In this document: positions 1 through 5,724 of the stretch, piece by piece
How the letters are laid out: every line of letters begins with the position of its first letter
How positions within the stretch are numbered: position 1 is the first letter of the stretch
NCBI GenBank assembly: GCA_020629595.1
Contig: JAHDDA010000138.1
Span: forward strand, 1 to 7,366
Reading direction: 5' to 3'
DNA length: 7,366 nt
Source: Chitinophagales bacterium
GTDB taxonomy: Bacteria; Bacteroidota; Bacteroidia; Chitinophagales; UBA2359
Made by a program: the position numbers and the translations under genes
Notes under the pieces: model-generated
Told to the model about the DNA's origin: nothing
The model's database searches: none
What the model saw: only the letters and a program-made list of their open reading frames with translations

Positions 1-197
1 TCAACAATTTCTTTTAATTTATCAATTTCGCCATCCGAGTTATCTAAAATATCACGTGCTTTAGCGCTAGCTTTATCAATCCAATCTTTTGCACGTTCGG
101 CAGTTTCATCAATATTTTGAGGTGGTTCTTGATTTTCGGCACAGCCTATAAAAATTGTCATTGCTAAAAAGAATAATAAGATATTTTTCATTTTCAT
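1..197 (-). CDS. Small lipoprotein, C-terminal part cut by left window edge
   Basis: An open minus-strand frame starts at the ATG at 197-195 and stays open to base 1, giving 65 codons without a stop. A second in-frame ATG at 191-189 is an equally possible start. The N terminus is a clear lipoprotein signal peptide: MKMKN, a hydrophobic run, then a lipobox ending IFIGC with the modified cysteine at residue 19. Alanine follows the cysteine. The mature part seen so far is charged and probably helical, with repeated Asp, Glu, Lys and Ala (for example DETAERAKDWIDKASAKA), so it may be amphipathic or coiled. No enzyme motif is visible and I do not recognise the family. The gene is divergent from the membrane protein gene starting at 307. 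The lipoprotein call is firm; the function is unknown. Confidence 0.75.
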   Translation of the reverse strand, partial: MKMKNILLFFLAMTIFIGCAENQEPPQNIDETAERAKDWIDKASAKARDILDNSDGEIDKLKEIV

Positions 198-277
198 ATT
201 TTTATTTAATAAACCATAAAGATGAATAAAAAATTCCAAATTGGTTTAAATAATTATACAAATCACCATCTAAAACT

Positions 278-285
278 TACCTTTG
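278..285 (+). promoter_or_regulatory. Bacteroidota -7 promoter element for the gene at 307
   Basis: TACCTTTG matches all fixed positions of the TAnnTTTG -7 consensus used by the primary sigma factor of Bacteroidota. It ends 21 bases before the ATG at 307, so the leader would be very short. No TTTG -33 element is found at the usual 17-23 base distance. The motif match is direct; promoter activity is inferred. Confidence 0.55.
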
Positions 286-306
286 AATTGTATTAAAATT
301 TGAATT

Positions 307-750
307 ATGTTTTATAAAATACTAGTTACTGCACACTCTTGGATAGCAATGTTGGCTTTGTTGATGTGTGCTTTTGCTTTGTTCAAATCTTTAACAAGTT
401 GGTTGGGCAAACAAGAATTTGGTAAATCTCATAACGGAATTTATGCTTCTGCTGTTGGGTTTTTACATTTGCAGTTATTGTTGGGATTGATTTTATATTT
501 TATTAGCCCAAATGTACAATCTATTTCTTCAGAAGTAATGAAAAACGATACTTTACGTTTTTATGCCGTTGAGCACATTACAGGAATGATTTTAGCTATA
601 ATTATTGCTCAAGTTGCTCGCATAATTTCTAAAAAGAGGAAATCACACGCTGCAATGTTTATTGGTTTGGCATTAGCTTTATTATTAATCATTGGCTCAA
701 TGCCTTGGATTAGAGTTGAGGGCGTTCAGTATTTAAGAGGATTGATTTAG
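307..750 (+). CDS. Four-helix membrane protein of the short 'cytochrome B' family
   Basis: The 147-residue protein has four hydrophobic segments at about residues 7-27, 48-68, 88-107 and 115-133. Histidines lie at 10, 42, 54, 90 and 114. H10, H54 and H90 lie in or at the edge of membrane helices, where they could hold a haem or a metal. The layout (N-terminal xxAHSW, LHLQLLLGLILYF in helix 2, LRFYAVEH before helix 3, and a C terminus ending in RG) matches a short Bacteroidota family usually labelled 'cytochrome B' in databases. Its biochemical role is, to my knowledge, not established. The chosen ATG is the first in frame and lies just behind a -7 element at 278-285. The gene stands alone, with a lipoprotein gene divergent on the left and a convergent ABC transporter operon on the right. 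Family assignment is fairly sure; haem binding is only inferred. Confidence 0.7.
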   Translation: MFYKILVTAHSWIAMLALLMCAFALFKSLTSWLGKQEFGKSHNGIYASAVGFLHLQLLLGLILYFISPNVQSISSEVMKNDTLRFYAVEHITGMILAIIIAQVARIISKKRKSHAAMFIGLALALLLIIGSMPWIRVEGVQYLRGLI

Positions 751-756
751 TAAAAC

Positions 757-790
757 AAAAGTGATTAGCCTTAATTGGTTAATCACTTTT
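757..790. terminator. Bidirectional hairpin terminator between convergent genes
   Basis: The arms AAAAGTGATTAGCC (757-770) and GGTTAATCACTTTT (777-790) pair over 14 bases around the loop TTAATT. The one imperfect pair (768 with 779) is a G-U wobble in plus-strand RNA and a C-A mismatch in minus-strand RNA. Plus-strand transcripts end in a run of Ts after the stem, and minus-strand transcripts get TTTTGTTTT. It therefore serves the gene ending at 750 well and probably also the convergent gene whose stop codon is at 791-793. Confidence 0.85.
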
Positions 791-1564
791 TTAATTTTCT
801 CTGGTAGGTAATTGCTTTTTGCTCAATGCCTCGCTTATTTCTTCAATTAACGAAATACGTGAACCATAGGTTTCTTGTATTTTTTCTTCAGTAAAAACAT
901 CTTCTTTTGCACCGCAGGCAACCAAATGCCTATTTAACAATACAAACCAATCAAAATAACGGTTTGCGGTTTGCAAATCGTGATGAACTATTAATAAGGT
1001 TTTACCAGCATTACGCATATTTTGTAGCAATTCTAAAATAGATGTTTCGGTGCTTGCATCAACGCCAGCAAACGGTTCGTCCATTAAATAAAAATCTGCA
1101 TCACGTGCCAAAGCACGAGCCAAAAATACTCGTTGTTGTTGCCCACCCGAAAGTTGCGAAATTTGCCTTTTGGCATAAGCCAACATTCCTACTTTATCTA
1201 AACATTCTTTTGCCTTTTGTTTATCGGCTTTTGAATAACGTTGAAACCAACGCTTTTTATCATACAAACCCATAAGTGCCACATCCATTACACTTGCTGG
1301 AAAATCCCAATCTACCGATTCTCTTTGTGGTACGTAGGCAATACGTTCTCGAACAGCATCAACTTCTTTACCAAAAATTTTAACATAGCCACCGTCTGGT
1401 TCAATCAAACCCATAATGGTTTTAATTAAGGTCGATTTTCCTGCACCATTTGGTCCAATTATACCCACCATTTTCCCACCTGGAATATCAAAATCTACAT
1501 TCCAAAGTACTGGCTTTTTGTCGTAAGCTACGGTTAGGTCGTGTATTTCTAAGATTTCCTTCAT
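791..1564 (-). CDS. Metal (Zn/Mn-type) ABC transporter ATP-binding protein, TroB/MntB-like
   Basis: This 257-residue cytoplasmic ATPase should power metal import with the binding protein encoded just upstream (1631-2575). All nucleotide-binding motifs are intact: Walker A GPNGAGKST at 37-45, Q-loop Q80, signature LSGGQQQR at 138-145, Walker B ending MDEP at 161-164, D-loop GVDA at 167-170 and switch histidine H195 in VHHDL. The stretch VPQRESVDWDFPASVMDVAL after the Q-loop is characteristic of the TroB/MntB branch and differs from E. coli ZnuC, so manganese/zinc-type transport is more likely than siderophore or haem uptake. The length is normal for the family. A 66-base gap follows the binding-protein gene, consistent with one operon. 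The oddity is that no permease gene follows: the next feature is a terminator and a convergent gene. Confidence 0.93.
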   Translation of the reverse strand: MKEILEIHDLTVAYDKKPVLWNVDFDIPGGKMVGIIGPNGAGKSTLIKTIMGLIEPDGGYVKIFGKEVDAVRERIAYVPQRESVDWDFPASVMDVALMGLYDKKRWFQRYSKADKQKAKECLDKVGMLAYAKRQISQLSGGQQQRVFLARALARDADFYLMDEPFAGVDASTETSILELLQNMRNAGKTLLIVHHDLQTANRYFDWFVLLNRHLVACGAKEDVFTEEKIQETYGSRISLIEEISEALSKKQLPTREN

Positions 1565-1630
1565 TTAGTGAATGGTAAATAGTAATTAGTTTTAGAATTG
1601 TAGAATCTTATTAATCCCATCAACTAATTT
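1565..1630 (-). other. Intercistronic region of the metal operon with weak inverted repeat
   Basis: The 66-base gap between the binding-protein and ATPase genes contains an 8-base perfect inverted repeat, AATTAGTT at 1584-1591 and AACTAATT at 1622-1629, separated by 30 bases. Inside it, TAGAAT occurs twice, 8 bases apart. An RNA stem could form here, but it is AT-rich with a long loop and there is no T-run, so it does not look like a terminator. I see no promoter and no small coding frame. Confidence 0.3.
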
Positions 1631-2575
1631 TTATTTAAGAGCCTTAGTAATCGTTGCTAAATTATGCTCAACCATACCTAAATAAGTTCCTTCTTTTGTA
1701 CCATAATCACCCATTGCATCTGAAAAAAGCTCACCACCAATTGTAATGGTGTGTCCTTTTTCTTTACAACCTTTTACAATGGCTTCCATAGGTTTTGAGG
1801 CTACTGAAGTTTCAACAAAAATGGCTTTAATTTTATTATCAACAATAAAGTTTACCAAATCGGTTAAATCTTTTAAGCCAAATTCTGTAACAGTAGATAA
1901 ACCTTGTAGGGCTTTAACTTTTATGCTGTATGCTTGCTCAAAATAGCCAAAAGCATCATGTGAAGTAATTAATACTTTTTGGCTTTCTGGAATAGCTGAA
2001 ATACCTGCTTTTACTTTATTGTCTAAAGCAATTAACTTAGAAGAATAGCTTTTTAATTTACCATTTATGGCATCTTTGTGTGTGGGGTACAGTTCTGTTA
2101 ATTTACTAGCAATTACTTCAACGCCTGATTTCCAAAGTTGTACATCATTCCAAATATGAGGATCGGTAACGGTATGCCCGTCTTCGTCAAGACTTAATTT
2201 TTTGTTAGCTGGAATATTATCAGTAATAGCTTTTACAGGTTTGTTTTTTCCTAAACGTTCTAATACGTCTTCCATTTTTCCTTCAAGATACATTCCGTTG
2301 TAAAAAATAACATCTGCGGCTTGTAATTTTTTTAAATCTCCTTGTGTGGCTTTGTACAAATGCGGATCAACACCGGGACCCATTAAAAACTCAACACTTG
2401 CCCAGTCTCCAATTAAATTTTCAACAGCATCGCCAATCATAGCAGTTGTAGTAACAATTTTGACCTTTTCAGCTATTTGGGTATTTTCATTATTTGCTTT
2501 TTCACCCGATTGACAAGCATTTAGTAAGCACAAAATGGTTACAACAAAAGGTAGAAAAAAATATCTTCTCTGCAT
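1631..2575 (-). CDS. Metal ABC transporter substrate-binding lipoprotein, TroA/ZnuA family
   Basis: This 314-residue protein is the extracytoplasmic metal receptor of the transporter. It starts with a lipoprotein signal peptide with lipobox LNAC, cysteine 21, so it should be anchored in a membrane. The two-lobed cluster A-I fold is indicated by VTTTAMIGD at 41-49, VDPHLYKAT at 69-77, TDPHIW at 137-142, TSHDAFGYF at 204-212 and GGELFSDAMG at 280-289. The expected metal ligands are H72, H140, H206 and D286. Three histidines plus aspartate match TroA- and ZnuA-like proteins, whereas typical Mn-specific PsaA/MntC proteins have glutamate at the third position. This favours Zn(II) or mixed Zn/Mn binding. 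The His-rich loop of many ZnuA proteins is nearly absent here; only DEDGH (130-134) remains. The gene precedes the ATPase gene at 791-1564 and lies behind a perfect -7 element at 2592-2599. Confidence 0.93.
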   Translation of the reverse strand: MQRRYFFLPFVVTILCLLNACQSGEKANNENTQIAEKVKIVTTTAMIGDAVENLIGDWASVEFLMGPGVDPHLYKATQGDLKKLQAADVIFYNGMYLEGKMEDVLERLGKNKPVKAITDNIPANKKLSLDEDGHTVTDPHIWNDVQLWKSGVEVIASKLTELYPTHKDAINGKLKSYSSKLIALDNKVKAGISAIPESQKVLITSHDAFGYFEQAYSIKVKALQGLSTVTEFGLKDLTDLVNFIVDNKIKAIFVETSVASKPMEAIVKGCKEKGHTITIGGELFSDAMGDYGTKEGTYLGMVEHNLATITKALK

Positions 2576-2591
2576 TATTTTTAATTTTTCA

Positions 2592-2599
2592 CAAAGATA
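2592..2599 (-). promoter_or_regulatory. Bacteroidota -7 promoter element of the metal-uptake operon
   Basis: On the minus strand this reads TATCTTTG, an exact match to TAnnTTTG. It ends 16 bases before the ATG at 2575, the same layout seen at other genes in this window. No TTG -33 element is apparent at 17-23 bases. It suggests the binding-protein and ATPase genes are transcribed from here and do not depend on the lipoprotein gene upstream. Confidence 0.55.
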
Positions 2600-2629
2600 A
2601 AAAAAATTAGATGCATATTGTTAAAAATG

Positions 2630-2643
2630 TTAGCCTTGCCTAG
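2630..2643. promoter_or_regulatory. Candidate DtxR/MntR-type operator upstream of the metal operon
   Basis: The plus-strand sequence TTAGCCTTGCCTAG resembles the TTAGGC/GCCTAA inverted-repeat core bound by DtxR-family metal-responsive repressors. The two half-sites agree at only 4 of 6 positions, so it is degenerate. It lies about 30 bases upstream of the -7 element of a predicted Zn/Mn uptake operon. That context is suggestive, although repressor sites often sit closer to the promoter. Confidence 0.25.
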
Positions 2644-2660
2644 AAAATTGGTTTAAAAAG

Positions 2661-3617
2661 TTAAATTTCTTTATAATAACTCAAGAAGTAGGTGTTTTCT
2701 CTTAAAGAACGAATAATATTTTTGTTGTTTTTTATGGGTAATGATAATTGTGTGTTTTTGAGAGCTTTTTGTTTTTGATTAATAAAATTTTCCAATATCT
2801 CAACATTATTGTTAGACACAATATGGTTAAAAGTATTATTTGTTAAATTTTCGTAGTTTTTAGGTAAACAACTAATTTCTACTTTAAAATCTATGTAATA
2901 AAAATTGTTATCATCAGAAATATATTCTTTCAATTTATTTTTTGCTGGGTAGCCATCTCCTCCAATTGAGTAGTTGCCATGTACTGCTTGAAATGTAATG
3001 GTATCTATACTAAAATTTTGTGGTGGTAAAACCTTTGAAAGTTGATTGATTAATTGTTCTTTTTCAGTTTTTATAAGTTCTTGAAATACCAAATTATCGC
3101 TTACATCAATATTTTTCTTAGTATCGGCTTTGCGAATGATGGTTGCTGGTTCAAAAATGAAATAATAATCAGCTTTTCTGAATTTTGGATAATGCTCGAA
3201 AAAAATCTTTTTACTCGATAAGTCATCTAGTTGTTCTTCGATTTGGGCTTTTTGCATAAAGTGGGTAGTGGTATAATCTACTTTTTTGGCGTATTGTTTT
3301 ATATTACATAGTTCTATATTTTCGGCAATGTTTGAGCTTAAAGTGCGTATTCTTTTTTTATTTTCGTATAAAGAAACTTCGTAAACTGGTTTACCACAAT
3401 CAATAAATTGGTCGTTATAATCTGGAATTTGTGAAATTTTGTTTCTACACTTTTCTAATATTCCTTGGTTTTCAATTATGCTTAATTCTCCATTCCAATT
3501 CAAAACTACGGCATATTCATTTCTTTCAAAATTGGCATCTTTAGGAATTAAATAAGGTGTTATATCGTTGCAAGAAACAAGACCTGTTAATAATACTATG
3601 ATAAGAAGATATTTCAT
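2661..3617 (-). CDS. Unrecognised lipoprotein divergent from the sensor kinase
   Basis: The 318-residue protein starts with a short lipoprotein signal peptide: MKYLLIIVLL, then lipobox LVSC with cysteine 16. The mature part has no further membrane segment, is rich in Asn, Lys, Ile and Tyr, and carries four other cysteines (57, 74, 104 and 250) that could form disulfides outside the cytoplasm. A segment with alternating hydrophobic residues at 35-49 (YAVVLNWNGELSIIE) suggests beta strands. Residues 175-197 look helical. I do not recognise a family or catalytic motif. The gene has its own -7-like element at 3633-3640 and shares a 152-base intergenic region with the kinase gene at 3770, so co-regulation is possible. 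The metal operon downstream has its own promoter. The coding call is firm because of the long frame and signal peptide; the function is unknown. Confidence 0.85.
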   Translation of the reverse strand: MKYLLIIVLLTGLVSCNDITPYLIPKDANFERNEYAVVLNWNGELSIIENQGILEKCRNKISQIPDYNDQFIDCGKPVYEVSLYENKKRIRTLSSNIAENIELCNIKQYAKKVDYTTTHFMQKAQIEEQLDDLSSKKIFFEHYPKFRKADYYFIFEPATIIRKADTKKNIDVSDNLVFQELIKTEKEQLINQLSKVLPPQNFSIDTITFQAVHGNYSIGGDGYPAKNKLKEYISDDNNFYYIDFKVEISCLPKNYENLTNNTFNHIVSNNNVEILENFINQKQKALKNTQLSLPIKNNKNIIRSLRENTYFLSYYKEI

Positions 3618-3632
3618 ATTTTAAATTTTATA

Positions 3633-3640
3633 TAAAGATA
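3633..3640 (-). promoter_or_regulatory. Probable -7 element of the divergent lipoprotein gene
   Basis: On the minus strand this reads TATCTTTA, matching TAnnTTTG except at the last base. It ends 15 bases before the ATG at 3617. No clear -33 TTTG lies at the right distance. The call rests on motif and position only. Confidence 0.4.
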
Positions 3641-3663
3641 TTCCGTTTCTCTTTTACTAATTC

Positions 3664-3705
3664 GTTAAACAAATATCAAAAAACTTAAATTTCTGTTAAG
3701 TAAAT
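3664..3705. repeat. Imperfect direct repeat in the divergent intergenic region
   Basis: GTTAAACAAAT (3664-3674) and GTTAAGTAAAT (3695-3705) agree at 9 of 11 positions and start 31 bases apart, close to three helical turns. Between and overlapping them, CTTAA (3684-3688) and TTAAG (3696-3700) form a small inverted repeat. They sit between the two divergent promoters, where a response regulator or other dimeric regulator could bind. AT-richness makes chance similarity plausible. Confidence 0.3.
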
Positions 3706-3727
3706 TAAAAGCTACACACCAAAAAGC

Positions 3728-3735
3728 TACCTTTA
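3728..3735 (+). promoter_or_regulatory. Probable -7 element of the kinase-regulator operon; argues for start at 3770
   Basis: TACCTTTA matches TAnnTTTG at all but the last fixed base. It ends one base before an in-frame ATG at 3737. Transcription would begin a few bases after the element, so the 3737 ATG would probably not be inside the mRNA. This favours the next in-frame ATG at 3770, with a leader of about 28 bases. Confidence 0.45.
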
Positions 3736-3769
3736 AATGTTAAAATATCAAAGTTCAATACTTTTAATA

Positions 3770-5611
3770 ATGAGCAAGGCAACAATTTCATTGGTTATAA
3801 TTTTAATGCTTACAGCTTTAACAGGGCTTATAGGCTTACAAATGTATTGGTTAAAACAAGCCGAATCTTTGAATAAAAAGCAGTTTAACAACTCTGTACA
3901 CATGGCAATGAAAAACATTGCCGATAGACTTGAACGCCGACAAGTACAAGATTATGTAAGTAAAGAAATTGCCATTGATACTAGAGTAAACTCTGTTGAT
4001 ACGACAAGTTCTTTTCTTTCGGGTATAAAATTAAAAACACTTAATCCCGCACAAGCAAAAAAATATAATTTAGGTGATAAAAATGTATTTGTTGTTGAAA
4101 GTATAAAACCTGGTAGTGTAGCGTGGAACGCAGGAATTAGAGAACAAGATGTAATAACCGATTTTAGCAATTCAAATAATAATTACTTAAATAACAATGC
4201 CCATTTTACTAACTCAATTGTTACCTTAGAAAATAGTGTTTTTGGCAACAGACATTCGCTACATACAATGATACAATTGCGTTCAAAAGAGTGTTTTGAA
4301 GAAGGCTTAAAGCTATTGCAATACGACTTAAATCAACAAAATTTTTCAGATACAAAAAAAATGGTTACTGCCGATGATGCATCTAGCTACAAATTTGCAA
4401 TAGACTCGAAATCGGGCATTTATCAAGCATTTTTCAACGATTCGTTAATGCAAATTTTATACGACTGTGATAGTGATAGGCTACAAAAAGCCTTTAAATC
4501 AAAGAAATCAAAGATTATGAATACACAATCGAAGATTTCTAGTTTGGTGGTAAAAATGATGGCGAGTAATGAAACTGTTTTTGAAAAAATTTGTAAATTA
4601 GATTTAGAGGAAATTATACGAGATGAGTTTTCTAAAGTAGGTATTAAAAACTTACCCGAATGGTGTGTTTTAGATAACGGACGAAGGCTGGTTGCTAATA
4701 GTGTAAATTACAATATTGATAAACAAATTGATTATGAAGTCCCTATTTTTCAGGATAACTTTTTTCATGGTCAAAGTGCATTATCTGTTTATTTTAATAA
4801 AAATAAAGCTAGTTTCTATTTAGTTTCAGGTACTTCACTAGCCGGTTTCTTGTTTATTCTTACCATAATTGGTTGTTTTTATTATACGGTTACTTTATTG
4901 CTAAGTCAGAAAAAAGTTTCGGAATTAAAAACCGACTTTATTAATAATATGACTCATGAGTTAAAAACGCCAGTTTCAACTATTAAGTTGGCAACCGATA
5001 TGATGTTGGATAAATCTGTACCTAAAACCGAATCGAAGATAGATAGGTTTATGGGTATTATTAGAGAAGAAAACAATAGGCTTACACATCAAATTGAAAA
5101 AGTTTTACAAATTGCTAAAATAGAAAAAGGCGAAGAAAAACTTAAAATTGAAGACTTGTATGTAAATGATTTATTAGATGACATTTTATCACGATCAATT
5201 ATTAGAATTGAAAATAATAATGGTGAGTTAATAAAGCAGTTAAAAGCTAACAATGATAGAATTGCTGCCGATAAAGTACATGTTACCAATATGCTTTCAA
5301 ATTTATTAGACAATGCTATTAAATACACGCCCGAAACTCCTGTAATAGAAGTAAGTACAAGGAACGAAAATGGTGGAATTGTTGTTGCTTTTAAAGATAA
5401 CGGTATTGGAATGAGCCGAGAGGTGCAAAAAAGGATATTTGAAAAGTTTTACAGAGAGCCTACGGGCAATATTCATAATGTAAAAGGATTTGGATTAGGA
5501 TTAAGTTATGTAAAATATATGATTGAGGCACATGGTGGCTTTATTAATGTATTTAGTAAAAAAAATAAGGGAAGTAAATTCGAGTTATTTTTCCCACAGG
5601 CAATAGTTTGA
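3770..5611 (+). CDS. Membrane sensor histidine kinase with PDZ-like extracytoplasmic segment
   Basis: This 613-residue inner-membrane kinase (RprX-like) should phosphorylate the regulator encoded at 5725. Counted from the ATG at 3770, TM1 is at about 5-28 and TM2 at about 352-376, leaving a large extracytoplasmic sensor region of some 320 residues. The HisKA domain holds the phospho-acceptor H396 in MTHELKTPVSTIKL. The ATPase domain has the N-box SNLLDNAIKYTPE (N511, N515), G1 DNGIG (543-547), F-box IFEKFYRE (557-564) and G2 GFGLGLS (573-579), all intact. Residues about 83-134 of the sensor resemble the first half of an HtrA/DegP PDZ domain, with core VESIKPGSVAWNAGIREQDV. The in-frame ATG at 3737 would add 11 residues but lies one base after the probable -7 element, so 3770 is preferred. 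The signal sensed is unknown. Confidence 0.92.
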   Translation: MSKATISLVIILMLTALTGLIGLQMYWLKQAESLNKKQFNNSVHMAMKNIADRLERRQVQDYVSKEIAIDTRVNSVDTTSSFLSGIKLKTLNPAQAKKYNLGDKNVFVVESIKPGSVAWNAGIREQDVITDFSNSNNNYLNNNAHFTNSIVTLENSVFGNRHSLHTMIQLRSKECFEEGLKLLQYDLNQQNFSDTKKMVTADDASSYKFAIDSKSGIYQAFFNDSLMQILYDCDSDRLQKAFKSKKSKIMNTQSKISSLVVKMMASNETVFEKICKLDLEEIIRDEFSKVGIKNLPEWCVLDNGRRLVANSVNYNIDKQIDYEVPIFQDNFFHGQSALSVYFNKNKASFYLVSGTSLAGFLFILTIIGCFYYTVTLLLSQKKVSELKTDFINNMTHELKTPVSTIKLATDMMLDKSVPKTESKIDRFMGIIREENNRLTHQIEKVLQIAKIEKGEEKLKIEDLYVNDLLDDILSRSIIRIENNNGELIKQLKANNDRIAADKVHVTNMLSNLLDNAIKYTPETPVIEVSTRNENGGIVVAFKDNGIGMSREVQKRIFEKFYREPTGNIHNVKGFGLGLSYVKYMIEAHGGFINVFSKKNKGSKFELFFPQAIV

Positions 5612-5724
5612 TTTTTAAAATCGTTAGTAATAGAAAAAACAATTTTAACATTTGCTCTTTTGAACAATCAAACTTTCAAAACAGAATAAAAAGCAATTAA
5701 ATCACAATAAATAATTTTTTTGTT
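5612..5724 (+). other. Intercistronic gap between kinase and response regulator
   Basis: This 113-base AT-rich gap is longer than usual for a kinase-regulator pair, where genes often overlap. It contains a 7-base inverted repeat, TTTTGAA (5658-5664) and TTCAAAA (5675-5681), around a 10-base loop. There is no T-run after it, so it is not a convincing terminator. I find no exact TAnnTTTG element and no small coding frame. Read-through from the kinase gene is the simplest reading, but a separate promoter cannot be excluded. Confidence 0.35.

Noticed and set aside
307..750. The four-helix protein as the missing permease of the metal transporter
   Set aside because: It is on the opposite strand, about half the length of TroC/ZnuB permeases, lacks their helix count, and matches the short cytochrome B-like family instead.
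1042..1429. Two overlapping plus-strand open frames (77 and 62 residues) inside the ABC ATPase gene
   Set aside because: They lie antisense to a gene with every ABC motif intact, and their translations have no recognisable features; they are shadow frames.
1746..1946. Plus-strand open frame of 66 residues inside the metal-binding protein gene
   Set aside because: It is antisense to a well-supported conserved coding region and has no start signal or protein features.
238..2657. The 13-base sequence AAATTGGTTTAAA occurs at 238-250 and again at 2645-2657, both intergenic
   Set aside because: In AT-rich DNA of this length, one or two exact 13-base matches are expected by chance, and the two copies sit in different positions relative to promoters.
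3952..5328. Minus-strand open frames at 3952-4170 and 5089-5328 inside the kinase gene
   Set aside because: They mirror the kinase reading frame; the Ser/Leu/Ile-rich translations are typical of antisense to Lys/Asp/Asn-rich coding sequence.
5610..5622. GATTTT-T-AAAATC inverted repeat overlapping the kinase stop codon
   Set aside because: A one-base loop cannot form a real RNA hairpin, and the stem is almost pure A-T; it is not a terminator.
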